A stretch of DNA of 64,000 nucleotides from Catellatospora vulcania (GTDB lineage: Bacteria; Actinomycetota; Actinomycetes; Mycobacteriales; Micromonosporaceae): NCBI RefSeq assembly GCF_009720385.1, contig NZ_ML769311.1, forward strand, positions 37,168 through 101,167. Direction: 5' to 3'. Shown here piece by piece: positions 42,330 to 51,498 of the stretch. Under the pieces are notes generated by a model. That model had not been told where the DNA came from, made no database searches, and was given only the letters and a program-made list of their open reading frames with translations. Position 1 is the first letter of the stretch; every line of letters starts with the position of its first letter. The translations under genes and the position numbers were made by a program.

Positions 42330-43280
42330 GTGATGAGAGCTGTTGTTCTGGACACCGACGATCAGTTCCGGGTCACCGAGCTGCCCGAGCCCGTGCCCGG
42401 CGCGGGCGAGGTCGCGATCCGGGTCGCCTACGCGGGAGTCCAGTACGGTGACGTGCTCGTACGCGAGGGCCACTTCCCGGTCCCGCGGCCGTTCGTGCCG
42501 GGCTTCGAAGCGGCAGGCGAGATCGTCGCGGTCGGTGCGGGCGTGCCCGAGGCGCGGATCGGCGAGCAGGTCACCGCACTGATCAGCGGCGGCGGCTACG
42601 CCGAGGTCGTGACCGCGCCCGCGACGCTCGCGATCAACGCCGCCGGGGTCGGCCCACGCGAGGCGGCCGGGTTCGGCTGGGTCACACCGACCGCGTACGA
42701 CCTGATCAACACGGTCGCCCGGGTCCAGCCCGGAGACAGCGTGCTGATCCACGCCGCCGCCGGTGGGGTCGGGTCGCTTGCCGGGCAGTTCGCCACGGCA
42801 GCGGGCGCGCGGCGGATCGTCGGCGTGGTCGGCAACCCCGGCCAGGTCGACTACGCCCGCCGGTTCGGCTACCACCAGGTGCTGGTGCGTGAGGAGTTCC
42901 CCGACGCCCTCGGCGAGGAGATGTTCGACGTGATCCTGGATCCGATCGGCGGCTCCGCCCGCGTCGCGAATCTGGCGCGGCTGGCTCCGTTCGGCCGGAT
43001 CGTGGTCTACGGCAACATCGCCGACTTCGCGCCGGTCACGGTGTCGGCCAACGACCTGCTGATGCGGGGGCAGTCGCTGCTGACCTACAACAGCAACCTG
43101 GCCGGCCAGACCGATCCGCAGAGGCTGGCCCGCAGCGCCGACCGGGCCATGAGCCTGGTCGCCGACGGGTCGGTGCACATCGACATCACCGCCGAACACG
43201 GACTGGACGACGTCGAGACCGCGATCATGAACCTGGCGGGCGGGGCCACCCGCGGCAAGAGCGTCGTCCGCGTCAGCTGA
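42330..43280 (+). CDS. NADPH:quinone oxidoreductase-like MDR protein
   Basis: 316 residues of the zinc-free medium-chain reductase group. GroES-like N-terminus PEPVPGAGEVAIRVAYAGVQYGDVLVREG; NADPH loop AAAGGVGSLAGQFA. Reduces quinones or enones using NADPH. GTG 42330 or ATG 42333 are both possible. Under the MarR repressor, it would respond to quinone or electrophile stress. Confidence 0.87.
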   Translation: MMRAVVLDTDDQFRVTELPEPVPGAGEVAIRVAYAGVQYGDVLVREGHFPVPRPFVPGFEAAGEIVAVGAGVPEARIGEQVTALISGGGYAEVVTAPATLAINAAGVGPREAAGFGWVTPTAYDLINTVARVQPGDSVLIHAAAGGVGSLAGQFATAAGARRIVGVVGNPGQVDYARRFGYHQVLVREEFPDALGEEMFDVILDPIGGSARVANLARLAPFGRIVVYGNIADFAPVTVSANDLLMRGQSLLTYNSNLAGQTDPQRLARSADRAMSLVADGSVHIDITAEHGLDDVETAIMNLAGGATRGKSVVRVS

Positions 43281-43287
43281 ATCCCGG

Positions 43288-43336
43288 CCGCCGATCCGGC
43301 GCGACGATCCTCCCAGGATTCGTGTCGGATCGGCGG
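43288..43336. terminator. Hairpin downstream of quinone reductase
   Basis: Perfect 11-base arms CCGCCGATCCG / CGGATCGGCGG around an inner GATCC/GGATT stem. Between convergent genes, likely bidirectional. Confidence 0.6.
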
Positions 43337-43398
43337 ACCACGTGCTCCGTGAACTGAGTCCTGTTCCGCGCGCGCGTTCGCGATGGTTGCGCTCAGCG

Positions 43399-43881
43399 CT
43401 ACCGCAGTTGCCTGCGGCCCTGGGTGTCGGCGTTCTGGTCGAGGTCGGCACGCAGCTGAGTGCGGGCGCGCATCAGGATCCGTCCGAGCATGTTCTTGCC
43501 GGTGCCACTGCGACCACGTCCCCAGTAGTGGTCGGTGCTGGTGTCCTCGACGATCTCGTCGTCGCCGGTGTCCAACAGGATGGCGCGTATGTCGATGTGG
43601 GCGGTGAACTTGGCCGTCACGGCCCGGCGCATCACGTCGTCTTTGACGCGTTCCCAGTCGCGGCGCAGCGGCCGGGACCGGTCGCGGCCCAGCTCCGCGG
43701 CCCGCAACGGGGTCGCCGTCCGCCGGATGAGTTCGGCGTGGCGGGTACCGGCGAACTTCTGGGCCTGGAAATAGTGCTCGGAGGTCGGCCACCGGTGGCC
43801 GTCGAGGTCGAAGCCGTGGTCGGAGAAGTTGGAGAAGCAGCCGTACGGAACCTCGTCGGCACCGTAGAAGTAGATCGTCAT
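43399..43881 (-). CDS. NADAR-family N-glycosidase-like protein
   Basis: 160 residues with the NADAR signature: FYGADEVPYGCFSNFSDHGF, WPTSEHYFQAQKF, then a late DTSTDHYWGRGRSGTGKNMLG. NADAR proteins hydrolyse N-glycosidic bonds in riboflavin intermediates or remove ADP-ribose from DNA in defence settings. No riboflavin operon or DarT-like gene is nearby, so which role applies is open. ATG 43881 is used. Confidence 0.85.
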   Translation of the reverse strand: MTIYFYGADEVPYGCFSNFSDHGFDLDGHRWPTSEHYFQAQKFAGTRHAELIRRTATPLRAAELGRDRSRPLRRDWERVKDDVMRRAVTAKFTAHIDIRAILLDTGDDEIVEDTSTDHYWGRGRSGTGKNMLGRILMRARTQLRADLDQNADTQGRRQLR

Positions 43882-44098
43882 CTGGGCCTCGGAGCGGGAG
43901 TCGGCGATCTGCACCCTGTCACGGGCATCGACAGAGCGGTCGCCTGTGGCCGGAGGGCAGCGGGGTGGGTTCGCGCCGATGGCCGGCGGTGCGACCTGTG
44001 TGTGCTTACCACGTGGAGGAGCGACGCCACAGGCGGTTATCCGACGCTGTGCGGGCTGGCAAAGCTGGCATGATCCCAAATGTGAAGAGGATTGTTCG

Positions 44099-44176
44099 AT
44101 GGCGAAGACCGGATGTGCGGATGTACGGACCGAGATCCTCAAGCTGACCGGAATGGACAGCTTCGGTGAGATGTAA
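44099..44176 (+). CDS. Possible 25-residue micro-ORF
   Basis: ATG 44099 follows AAGAGG at 44085-44090 and encodes MAKTGCADVRTEILKLTGMD then SFGEM. No family recognised; one Cys. A longer in-frame ORF from 43946 exists but lacks support. Low confidence. Confidence 0.25.
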   Translation: MAKTGCADVRTEILKLTGMDSFGEM

Positions 44177-44367
44177 CGGCTGCCTGTTGCTGCAGCTCTA
44201 GAGCGGGTAGGCCTCGTCCGCGACGCGAACGAGGCTGCTGGCTCCCCGCCGTTGGCGCTTCCACCAGATGGATCGGCATGGCACGCCGACCCTGGGCGCT
44301 GGCTTTCAATATCGCGGGCATCGTGCTCGAACTCCGAGCGGGCGCCAAAGAACCGCGGTGACCCGGG

Positions 44368-45048
44368 TCATTGCACGATCGTGGTGCGGCTGGGAAACGA
44401 GCCTCGGTATCCTGCGTCCGCGCCGCGCCGGTCGAACTCGTCGCACAGGTACGTCTCCTGCACATACGCGGTGCTGCGATCCCAGATCGCGAAGATGTCC
44501 TGCTTCGTTCTCACCCGGCGGTATGCGTCCTTGACGCTGCGAAAACACGCCAACCCGCCGGACAGCGGCTGTCCGGCCGGCGAGTAGTCCGACCACGCGC
44601 ACGAGATGCACGCCTTGACGTAGGAATCAGCCGGCAACTGACGATGGACGTCTTCGAGCGCGGTCTCGAAGGACCCGTGGGGCCGACCGGTTTCATACGC
44701 CGATCCGCCGACGTGCAACGCGACTGTCAACTCCTCGGCGTCGAGGCCACCGGTCGTGCGCACCGCATCGCCGAGGAGAAGCCGAAAGCGCAGGATGCCG
44801 TCCACCTCGACCCCGGCAGCGACAACCGGCAGCGGAACGTCCCACTCGATCACGCACGAGCACAACGAACCGGCATTGAGCTCGAAGGGGATTTTCGCTG
44901 CCTCGGCGGCGACCGGCTCCAACCAGTCGAAGTCCTCACCTGCGAACTCCACACCTCTGATGCGAAGTGTCAGTGATCGGCCGTCGCTGTCGATCGTGAT
45001 CGGTTCCGACCCGTGTCGATCGTGGTACCAGCCCGACCACGAGACCAT
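44368..45048 (-). CDS. Hypothetical protein resembling DUF6304
   Basis: 226 residues with WYHDRHGSEPITIDSDGRSL near the start, CSCVIEWDVPLP, and CISCAWSDYSPAG then GLACFR. The Cys-rich core could be a disulfide or metal site. Resembles a Streptomyces uncharacterised family (DUF6304-like from memory). ATAGGAGGCGGG precedes ATG 45048, a strong site. Confidence 0.6.
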   Translation of the reverse strand: MVSWSGWYHDRHGSEPITIDSDGRSLTLRIRGVEFAGEDFDWLEPVAAEAAKIPFELNAGSLCSCVIEWDVPLPVVAAGVEVDGILRFRLLLGDAVRTTGGLDAEELTVALHVGGSAYETGRPHGSFETALEDVHRQLPADSYVKACISCAWSDYSPAGQPLSGGLACFRSVKDAYRRVRTKQDIFAIWDRSTAYVQETYLCDEFDRRGADAGYRGSFPSRTTIVQ

Positions 45049-45136
45049 CCCGCCTCCTATAGCGAGTGCCGACCAACGGGCGGATCGAAAGTAGCCGCCG
45101 AACTCTCCGCGGAGGTCCGTGGCCGGGTGCGCGGCG

Positions 45137-45673
45137 TCAGGCGATGATCCTGTCGAGTAGTTCGAACGTCGGGTACGGCTGGTCGTGGTCGCCGAAGTGG
45201 CCGTCGTCGCGGACGATCTGCGTGCCGCCCAGCCGCTCGAACATCGCCCGTCCCTGCTTGTCGTCGCAGCCGTACGGGTCCATGCGGGAGTTGATGAAGT
45301 ACAGGTCGCGTACGTGCGACTTGATCGCCGCCCAGTCGTAGTCCGGTTGCAGGACCGGTTCGTCGCCGGTGTTGGGCCGGGTGGAGTATCCGGCGACGAG
45401 AACCGCCTGGGCAACGGTCACGTCGATGTGCTGGAGAACGGCGAGCAGCAGCGCGGCCCCGCCCGAGTGGCCCACCAGCACGGTGTTCTCGTCGAAGCGG
45501 TGGTTGCCCAGCACCTTCGGCAGGAACGTGGCGATCGGCTCCGCGTTGACACCGGGATAGTGCGGGATCTCGACCGCGTACCCCCGATCGGCGAGTTGCC
45601 TGCCCAGCCACGGCAACCAGCAGACCTCGGGGTTGCCGCCCGTTCCGTGGAAGATGATCGCGTTGCGCTGCAC
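45137..45673 (-). CDS. RBBP9/YdeN-type serine hydrolase
   Basis: 178-residue compact alpha/beta hydrolase. Nucleophile in VGHSGGAALL, oxyanion HGTGGNPE, His in DDGHFGDHDQ. Substrate unknown. The same fold appears in small carboxylesterases. Confidence 0.85.
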   Translation of the reverse strand: MQRNAIIFHGTGGNPEVCWLPWLGRQLADRGYAVEIPHYPGVNAEPIATFLPKVLGNHRFDENTVLVGHSGGAALLLAVLQHIDVTVAQAVLVAGYSTRPNTGDEPVLQPDYDWAAIKSHVRDLYFINSRMDPYGCDDKQGRAMFERLGGTQIVRDDGHFGDHDQPYPTFELLDRIIA

Positions 45674-45841
45674 AGGGCCGTCCTTCCGGTGTCGATGCTC
45701 AGCCGGCGCCCGTCAGGCCCGGCGACGTCCGCCGGGCAACGCTACCCGGCAGGTGGCGACCGGGTGGGGGCACCTCGCGATCACGATGGATCCTTCGCCG
45801 CTCGATGAGCCGGTCTTTGCGGGCGGCGCCCTTCAGCCGCT

Positions 45842-46564
45842 TCAGCACGGCACTTTGGTGAGGACCACGTGATCCTTGCGGACCTCGCCGACCATCGCGA
45901 ATTCGGACCCGTCGACATCGCAGCAGAAGCGGAGGTCCCTGGAAATGTCAGCGCGCTGAGACGCAGGTAGTCGCGCATAGTCGTCAGCATGCTCGGCTGC
46001 GCCGTCCATGATGCCCGCGACCAGATCCGCCCGACCCGGCGCTGAGCCGTCGAGAAGGTCACCCAGGTGCCTCGCACAGGCCCAGTCCTCAGCGGTCCGC
46101 CCGGTGCAGACGATGGTGCGCGGACGGCCGGCGTGGTGGCTCACGATCCATCGGGCGGTGGCGGCGACATTCCGCGCTGACATCGCGAGCAGTGCCGCCG
46201 GGTCCGGACAGCGGGCGAGCCCGAGCGTGCCGTTCGAGGTCGCCTGGATCAGGCGTCGGCCGTCGACCTGCGCCGTCGACATCTCGAACGGCGAGTTCCC
46301 GAAGTCGAAATCGGCGGGCTTGAGCCCGTTGGCCTCGCCGACCAGCAGACGGTCCGGGTGTAGCCGTCGGAGGCCCCGGCCGACTTCGAGTGACGGCGCG
46401 CAGGCTATCTCTGTCACGCCGCGCTCGAAGGCGACCGCGGCCGTCGTGAAAGCCCGGATGACATCGATGACGACAACGACTCCGCCGGCCGGGATCTCGG
46501 CATCCATACCTACGATCGACACGGCACAGATCGTTCGCCGCAGAGGTCCGGCTCGCAAGGACAT
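45842..46564 (-). CDS. 2-phosphosulfolactate phosphatase (ComB family)
   Basis: 240 residues with family features: VVVIDVIRAFTTAAVAFERG, LVGEANGLKPADFDFGNSPFE, TSNGTLGLARC, and ICTGRTAEDWACARHL. ComB dephosphorylates 2-phosphosulfolactate in coenzyme M or sulfolactate metabolism; actinobacterial copies have unclear roles as the rest of the pathway is missing here. Start ATG 46564, with alternative internal ATG 46507. Confidence 0.83.
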   Translation of the reverse strand: MSLRAGPLRRTICAVSIVGMDAEIPAGGVVVVIDVIRAFTTAAVAFERGVTEIACAPSLEVGRGLRRLHPDRLLVGEANGLKPADFDFGNSPFEMSTAQVDGRRLIQATSNGTLGLARCPDPAALLAMSARNVAATARWIVSHHAGRPRTIVCTGRTAEDWACARHLGDLLDGSAPGRADLVAGIMDGAAEHADDYARLPASQRADISRDLRFCCDVDGSEFAMVGEVRKDHVVLTKVPC

Positions 46565-46592
46565 TCTCGCAGCGTGACCGGGGGCGTTGTAG

Positions 46593-47732
46593 TCATCGTC
46601 CGCAACTTGCGGCGGCCTTCAGCCGCTGCCAGCCCGTGACGAGGCGGGCGCCGTTGTCACGCAGGGACACCCCGAGCCGGGTGGCGGGCACCATGAGCGT
46701 CGCGGCCGCCGCGAACGTGTTCTGCTTGGGCCCGGTGAGCTTGCGGTGCTCGTACTCGTACGCCTCAAGCCCTTGCTCGGGGTGGTCGCGGTGCTCGGCC
46801 AGGGTCCGGGCGAGCGTGTACGCCCCTGCCATCGCCAGGCTCGACCCCTCGCCGAACAGCGACACCGACGACGCGGCGTCGCCGAGCAGCCCGATGCGCC
46901 CCCGCGACCAGGTGTCCAGGCGCACCTGGCTGACGGTGTCGAAGTAGAGGTCCCCAGCATCGCGTACGCGTTCGAGCAGCTCGGGCACGAGCCAGCCACC
47001 GCTCGCGTACGCCTGCTCGACGATGCGCTTGTGCTGGGCCGTGTCCCGGTGGTCGTAGCCGGGCACGGGCTTGCCGCGCCAGATGAACGCCGCGATGCCG
47101 CCGTCGCCGCGTACCGGATGAACGGAGGCGAGCCGGCCGGGCATGCCGTACAGCAGCACGTCGGTCGTCGGGTTGAGCTCGCGCTCGACGGGCAGGGTGG
47201 CGACGAAGAGTCCGCGGTGCGCGACGAAGTCCGACTCCGGCCCCCAGGCGAGCCTGCGCACCGTCGAGTGCTGCCCGTCGGTGCCGATGACCAGGTCGAA
47301 CCGCCGGGGTGTACCCCGCTCGAAGGTGACGTCGACCCCGCTGCCGTCCTGGGTGAGAGCGGAGATCGAGTCGCCGTACACGATCTCGGCGCGGTCGGCC
47401 GCGGCGTCGGTGATGATCGCGGCCAGGTCGGCCCGGGGCACCTCGACCTCGACGGCATGGTTGACCGTCATGTCGACGCGGCTCTTGCGCCGTCCCTGCG
47501 CGTCGACGAAGACGAGGCCGGTGGTCGCGGTCGCCGCTGCCCGCAGCCGGGGGATCAGGCCCATCTTCTCGGCGACGGGGTACGCCGGGCCGCGCACATC
47601 GACGGGGTTGCCGCTGGACCGCTGCCCGGTGGCGCGCTCGACGACCGTCGGCGCGAATCCGTTGCGGGCCAGCCAGTACGCGAGGGTCGGGCCGGCCACG
47701 CCGGCGCCGGAGATGAGCACAGTGCGAGTCAT
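46593..47732 (-). CDS. FAD-dependent monooxygenase (PHBH/TetX type)
   Basis: 379 residues with SGAGVAGPTLAYWLA, DLVIGTDGQHSTVR and GRIGLLGDAASSVSLFGEG. Class A aromatic hydroxylase or drug-modifying enzyme such as TetX. ATG 47732 is chosen. Divergent from a TetR gene across a 52-base region with an operator-like repeat, so expression is likely inducible. Confidence 0.87.
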   Translation of the reverse strand: MTRTVLISGAGVAGPTLAYWLARNGFAPTVVERATGQRSSGNPVDVRGPAYPVAEKMGLIPRLRAAATATTGLVFVDAQGRRKSRVDMTVNHAVEVEVPRADLAAIITDAAADRAEIVYGDSISALTQDGSGVDVTFERGTPRRFDLVIGTDGQHSTVRRLAWGPESDFVAHRGLFVATLPVERELNPTTDVLLYGMPGRLASVHPVRGDGGIAAFIWRGKPVPGYDHRDTAQHKRIVEQAYASGGWLVPELLERVRDAGDLYFDTVSQVRLDTWSRGRIGLLGDAASSVSLFGEGSSLAMAGAYTLARTLAEHRDHPEQGLEAYEYEHRKLTGPKQNTFAAAATLMVPATRLGVSLRDNGARLVTGWQRLKAAASCGR

Positions 47733-47744
47733 GCTTTGACTGTA

Positions 47745-47767
47745 TGACCAAATTTGAAATCTGGTCA
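47745..47767. promoter_or_regulatory. Candidate TetR operator
   Basis: TGACCAAATTTGAAATCTGGTCA has 6-base outer arms TGACCA/TGGTCA around an AT-rich centre. Lies between divergent FAD monooxygenase and TetR genes and is the most AT-rich stretch locally. Confidence 0.6.
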
Positions 47768-47784
47768 AATGTTATCGTGCCGGT

Positions 47785-48426
47785 GTGGTTGCACGCACCG
47801 ATCGCGAGACGAAGATCCTCGACGTCGCCGCCGACATGCTGGTCCGGCACGGCTACCGCCGCGTCACCATCGACGACGTCGCCGTCGCCGCCGGCATCGG
47901 CAAAGGCACCGTCTACCTGCACTGGAAGACGCGCGAGCAGCTGTTCGGCGCCGTGTTCGCCCGTGAGGTGCACGGCGCGATCGGCGACCTGGTGACCGCC
48001 CTGCGCGCCGATCCCGCCGTCGCGCTGCTGCACCGTTTCGCCGCGGAGTTCTTCCTGGCGATCCTGCGCCGCCCGCTGCTGCACGGCATGGTGATCGGCG
48101 ACGTGCAGATGTGGGGCAAGCTCATCGGCTCCGAGGCCGGCTACGACGGCGGCCGGCACAACGCCATGATGGCGTCGTACCTGGGGATTCTGGCCGCGCG
48201 CGGCCTGGTGCGCACTGACCTGGCGGTGCCGGAGCTGACCTACGCCTTCCAGGCCGTGTACGAAGGCTTCATCTACGCCGAGCGCACCGCCGCTCCCACG
48301 GGCACGTACGAGGACCGGGCGCGTCTGCTCTCGACCACGGTCGAGTCGGCGTTCTCCCGGCCCGGCACTGCCGACGCAGCGCTCGCGGAGGAGGTCGCCG
48401 CGCTGCTGTCCGGCCTGGCGGCCTGA
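47785..48426 (+). CDS. TetR-family repressor
   Basis: 213 residues. HTH VTIDDVAVAAGIGKGTVYLHWKTREQLFG at the N-terminus, then a helical ligand domain. GTG 47785. Divergent from the monooxygenase it likely controls. Confidence 0.88.
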   Translation: MVARTDRETKILDVAADMLVRHGYRRVTIDDVAVAAGIGKGTVYLHWKTREQLFGAVFAREVHGAIGDLVTALRADPAVALLHRFAAEFFLAILRRPLLHGMVIGDVQMWGKLIGSEAGYDGGRHNAMMASYLGILAARGLVRTDLAVPELTYAFQAVYEGFIYAERTAAPTGTYEDRARLLSTTVESAFSRPGTADAALAEEVAALLSGLAA

Positions 48427-48441
48427 CCCTGCGCCTGCGGT

Positions 48442-48475
48442 GACGGAGCCGCCGCCAACCGGCAGCGGCTCCGTC
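48442..48475. terminator. Hairpin between TetR and M23 genes
   Basis: Perfect arms GACGGAGCCGC / GCGGCTCCGTC with a 12-base loop between convergent genes. Confidence 0.65.
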
Positions 48476-48480
48476 GCTAC

Positions 48481-49803
48481 CTAGATGACGTGCTTGAACG
48501 TGGCCCAGCCGTTGCCGATCTGCACAGGAGCGGACAGCCCGGCCCCGTTGTGCGGGTAGTACCAGAGCTTGCCCGCGGAGTCGACGCCGAGGACGTCCGC
48601 AGCCCCGTCGCCGCTGAAGTCGACGGCGTTGACGTGCAGGAACGTAGCCCACCCGTTGCCGATCTGCACGGGGGTGGACAGCCCGGCCCCGTTGTGGGGG
48701 TAGTACCAGAGCTTGCCGGTCGCGTCGACGCCGAGCACGTCGGCGGCTCCGTCGCCGCTGTAGTCGGCCGCCGTGACTTGCAGGAACGTGCCCCACCCGT
48801 TGCCGATCTGGACGGGCGCGGACAGCCCGCTGCCGTTGTGCGGGTAGTACCAGAGCAGCCCGCTCGCGTCGACGCCCAGCACGTCGGCCTTGCCGTCACC
48901 GCTGTAGTCGGCGGCCATGACGTGCTTGAACGTGCCCCACCCGTTGCCGATCTGCACGGGGGTGGACAGCCCGGCACCGTCGTGGGGGTAGTACCAGAGC
49001 TTGCCGGTCGCGTCGACGCCGAGCACGTCAGCGGCTCCGTCCCCGCTCCAGTCGGCGGCCATGACGTGCTTGAAGGTGCCCCAGCCGTTGCCGATCTGGA
49101 CCCGGGCCGACAGTGCCTGCCCGTTGTTCGGGTAGTACCAGAGCGCGCCTGCGGAGTCGACGCCGAGCACGTCGGCGGCTCCGTCGCCGCTGAAGTCGGA
49201 GACATGGTCGTGCCGGGCGGAGCCGCCGCCGCAGTTGTTGCTGGTGACGTTGCGGGCGGGGGAGACCGGGCCGTTGACGTAGATCGGGCCGGTCGACGCG
49301 CTGCCGTCGGAGGTGATGCCCGAGGGCGAGCCGTTGAAGTAGGCCTCGGTCTTGCCGCCGTCGCGGGTCACCTCGTAGTGCAGGTGCGGGCCGGTGGAGT
49401 TGCCGGTGCTGCCGACCCGGCCGATCTGCTGCCCGCGTGCCACGGACTGGCCCGAGCCGACCATCGGCGCCTCGATCATGTGCATGTACGTGCTTCGCCA
49501 GCCGCCGCCGTGGTCGATGATGACGTAGTTGCCGCCGCCGCTGCCCCAGCCCGCGAACGCGACGGTGCCGGCGGCCGAGGCCAGGATCGCGCGGCCGTTG
49601 CTGCCGCCGCCGGTCCAGGTCATGTCGATGTCGTAGTCGTCGTGGCCGCTGTAGGTGGCCAGCCGCCACGTCTCCCCGCACGGGAACGGCAGCTGGAACG
49701 CGGGCATCGGCCCGGCCGCCCGAGCCGGGCCGGCCCCGAAGGGCAGCATCGCGACCAGCGCGACGCACACGCCCGAGAAGGCGCGCGAAAGCTTTGCGTA
49801 CAA
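48481..49803 (-). CDS. Secreted M23 peptidase with five FG-GAP-like repeats
   Basis: 440 residues. Signal peptide (about 1-29, ending ARA-AG). LytM/M23 domain (about 35-200) with HDDYD metal motif and HLHYE. Then five 48-residue FG-GAP/VCBS-like blades, each FSGDGAADVLGVD plus LWYYPHNG plus VQIGNGW. The DNA repeats every 144 bases (48511, 48655, 48799, 48943, 49087). The TTG start at 49803 follows CAGGAGA. Probably cuts peptidoglycan or binds a surface polymer. Confidence 0.87.
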   Translation of the reverse strand: MYAKLSRAFSGVCVALVAMLPFGAGPARAAGPMPAFQLPFPCGETWRLATYSGHDDYDIDMTWTGGGSNGRAILASAAGTVAFAGWGSGGGNYVIIDHGGGWRSTYMHMIEAPMVGSGQSVARGQQIGRVGSTGNSTGPHLHYEVTRDGGKTEAYFNGSPSGITSDGSASTGPIYVNGPVSPARNVTSNNCGGGSARHDHVSDFSGDGAADVLGVDSAGALWYYPNNGQALSARVQIGNGWGTFKHVMAADWSGDGAADVLGVDATGKLWYYPHDGAGLSTPVQIGNGWGTFKHVMAADYSGDGKADVLGVDASGLLWYYPHNGSGLSAPVQIGNGWGTFLQVTAADYSGDGAADVLGVDATGKLWYYPHNGAGLSTPVQIGNGWATFLHVNAVDFSGDGAADVLGVDSAGKLWYYPHNGAGLSAPVQIGNGWATFKHVI

Positions 49804-49944
49804 GGGATGTGTCTCCTGTCAGGAGGAGGATGAAGGCCGCCGAGCATAGATCGATCGCCATACATCGAAGGCACATTCCGCGTACGTGGCCACCGGCCCG
49901 GAAATCCGGAGCACCCGGCCGGCCCGTTTCGCTAGCGTCCGGCT

Positions 49945-50412
49945 ATGCGCCTCAGCCAGCACGTCTACTTCGCGTTGAAGTCCGAGGAGGTCACGGCTGC
50001 GGAGATGACCGCGCGGCTGGGCATCGAGCCCGACCGGGTGTCCGTTCGTGGCAGTCGCCTGGCACACGCGGTCGTGCCGAGGTGTCACATCTGGGAGGTC
50101 GCCTGCCGGGAGCCGGATCTGACCGTGGACGAGCAGATCGACCGCGTACTGGAGCGGCTGCTTCCCGCCGCGGATCGCATCGCTGAGCTGACCGCCGGGC
50201 CGGGCCCCGCCGAGGAACGCCCGATCGTCGGCGTCCTGCAGGTCGTCCGGGTCTTCAAGCCCACGGAAGAAGGAGACGAGGAGCCGGCCACTTCTGCACT
50301 CCAGGAGCCGCCCGAGAAGCGCAACCTGTTCGGCTGGCACCTCGATGGACGAGTACTCGACTTCCTGAGACGCACCCACGCCGAGCTGGACGTCGACGAG
50401 TACGGCCACTGA
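49945..50412 (+). CDS. DUF4279 protein
   Basis: 155 residues with the DUF4279-like ALKSEEVTAAEMTARLGIEPDR and HIWEVACREP then WHLDGRVLDFLRR. Often found as immunity-like or orphan proteins. Leaderless ATG (TAGCGT at 49933-49938). A DUF4262-like gene follows. Confidence 0.7.
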   Translation: MRLSQHVYFALKSEEVTAAEMTARLGIEPDRVSVRGSRLAHAVVPRCHIWEVACREPDLTVDEQIDRVLERLLPAADRIAELTAGPGPAEERPIVGVLQVVRVFKPTEEGDEEPATSALQEPPEKRNLFGWHLDGRVLDFLRRTHAELDVDEYGH

Positions 50413-50515
50413 CGGCAACCGGCGGGAGCTGCCGGGCACCCGGACGGCGCGGCGAGCGGCCGATGGCCGTCCAGGTCGGCGGCCGCCCTGCCGATGGGCC
50501 GCCTACACTGCACCG

Positions 50516-51354
50516 ATGCCGCGCGACCTGCGAGACCTCCCGTGCCACTGCCATGTCTGCGACCCGCCCGCGGACACCGGCGAGCGCAAGCCCGCATCGT
50601 CGGTGACGTGCGGTCCCACGGCTGGCACGTGGTCGGGGTCCGCGAGGAGGACGCGACACCCGGGTGGGGCTACTCGATCGGCCTCTGGCACTCCTACCGC
50701 AGCCTGGAGCTCGCCGTCTTCGGCCTGCGCGCCGAGACGTGCATGCAGCTGGTGAACGCGGCCGGCGACCTCGTCCGCGACGGCCGCCGGTTCGCACCCG
50801 GCGACATGGTCGAGGATGTGATCAACAACTATCCACTGGCCGTCCGGCACATCCACAACAGCTGGTTCGGCGACCTGTTCGGGCAGGCGCTGACCTTCTA
50901 CCAGCGCCCGCCGCTGGCGTTCCTGCAGCTGGTGTGGCCGGACAAGCAGAACCGCTTCCCCTGGGACGACGGGGTCGATGAGCACTGCCGAGACGTCCAG
51001 CCGCAGTTGTGGCTGCCGCATGACGAGCACCCGGACGGGCCGTGGCGGCGGCTGCGCGACGAGGAGCCGTGGCTGTTCACCGGCGGTTGCCCGGACGACA
51101 TGGTGTACACGACGAAACGTGTCATGGCCGGGGAGTCGACCGTGACCGGGGTCGTGCACGACTCCGACGGCGACTGGCAGTTCCTCGACGGCGGCAGCAC
51201 CGAGGAAGGTGACGCGGTCCTGGTCCACCTGCGGCACGTCGTCGAGCGGCAGCCGCACGTCACGGAGTTCGGCGACCTGCCGGTCGGGACCCAGTCCTGG
51301 CAGCAGCACGACGGCCGGTGGGCCCGGTTCCCGCACGTGGTCGCCGACGACTGA
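50516..51354 (+). pseudogene. DUF4262 protein with apparent frameshift near codon 25
   Basis: The start region in one frame is MPRDLRDLPCHCHVCDPPAD ending TGERK, typical of the Cys-rich N-terminus of DUF4262 proteins. The body (IVGDVRSHGWHVVGVREED onward) is in another frame. One missing base near 50588-50592 would join them. TACACT at 50504-50509 ends six bases before ATG 50516, supporting this start. The single-frame ORF 50494-51354 has a non-homologous N-terminus. Could be a true frameshift, a programmed slip or an assembly error. Confidence 0.6.
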
Positions 51355-51498
51355 GCGGGGCTCCGGGCCGTCCGATGATGTTATGACCAATCTGGAATGC
51401 TGGACGGAGCAGGACGAACGCGTTCCGGGAGAGTGAACTGTCGCGATGCGACAGCACGCCTCTTCTGTCCGCGCGCCGCGACCCATAGCATTCTGGCC

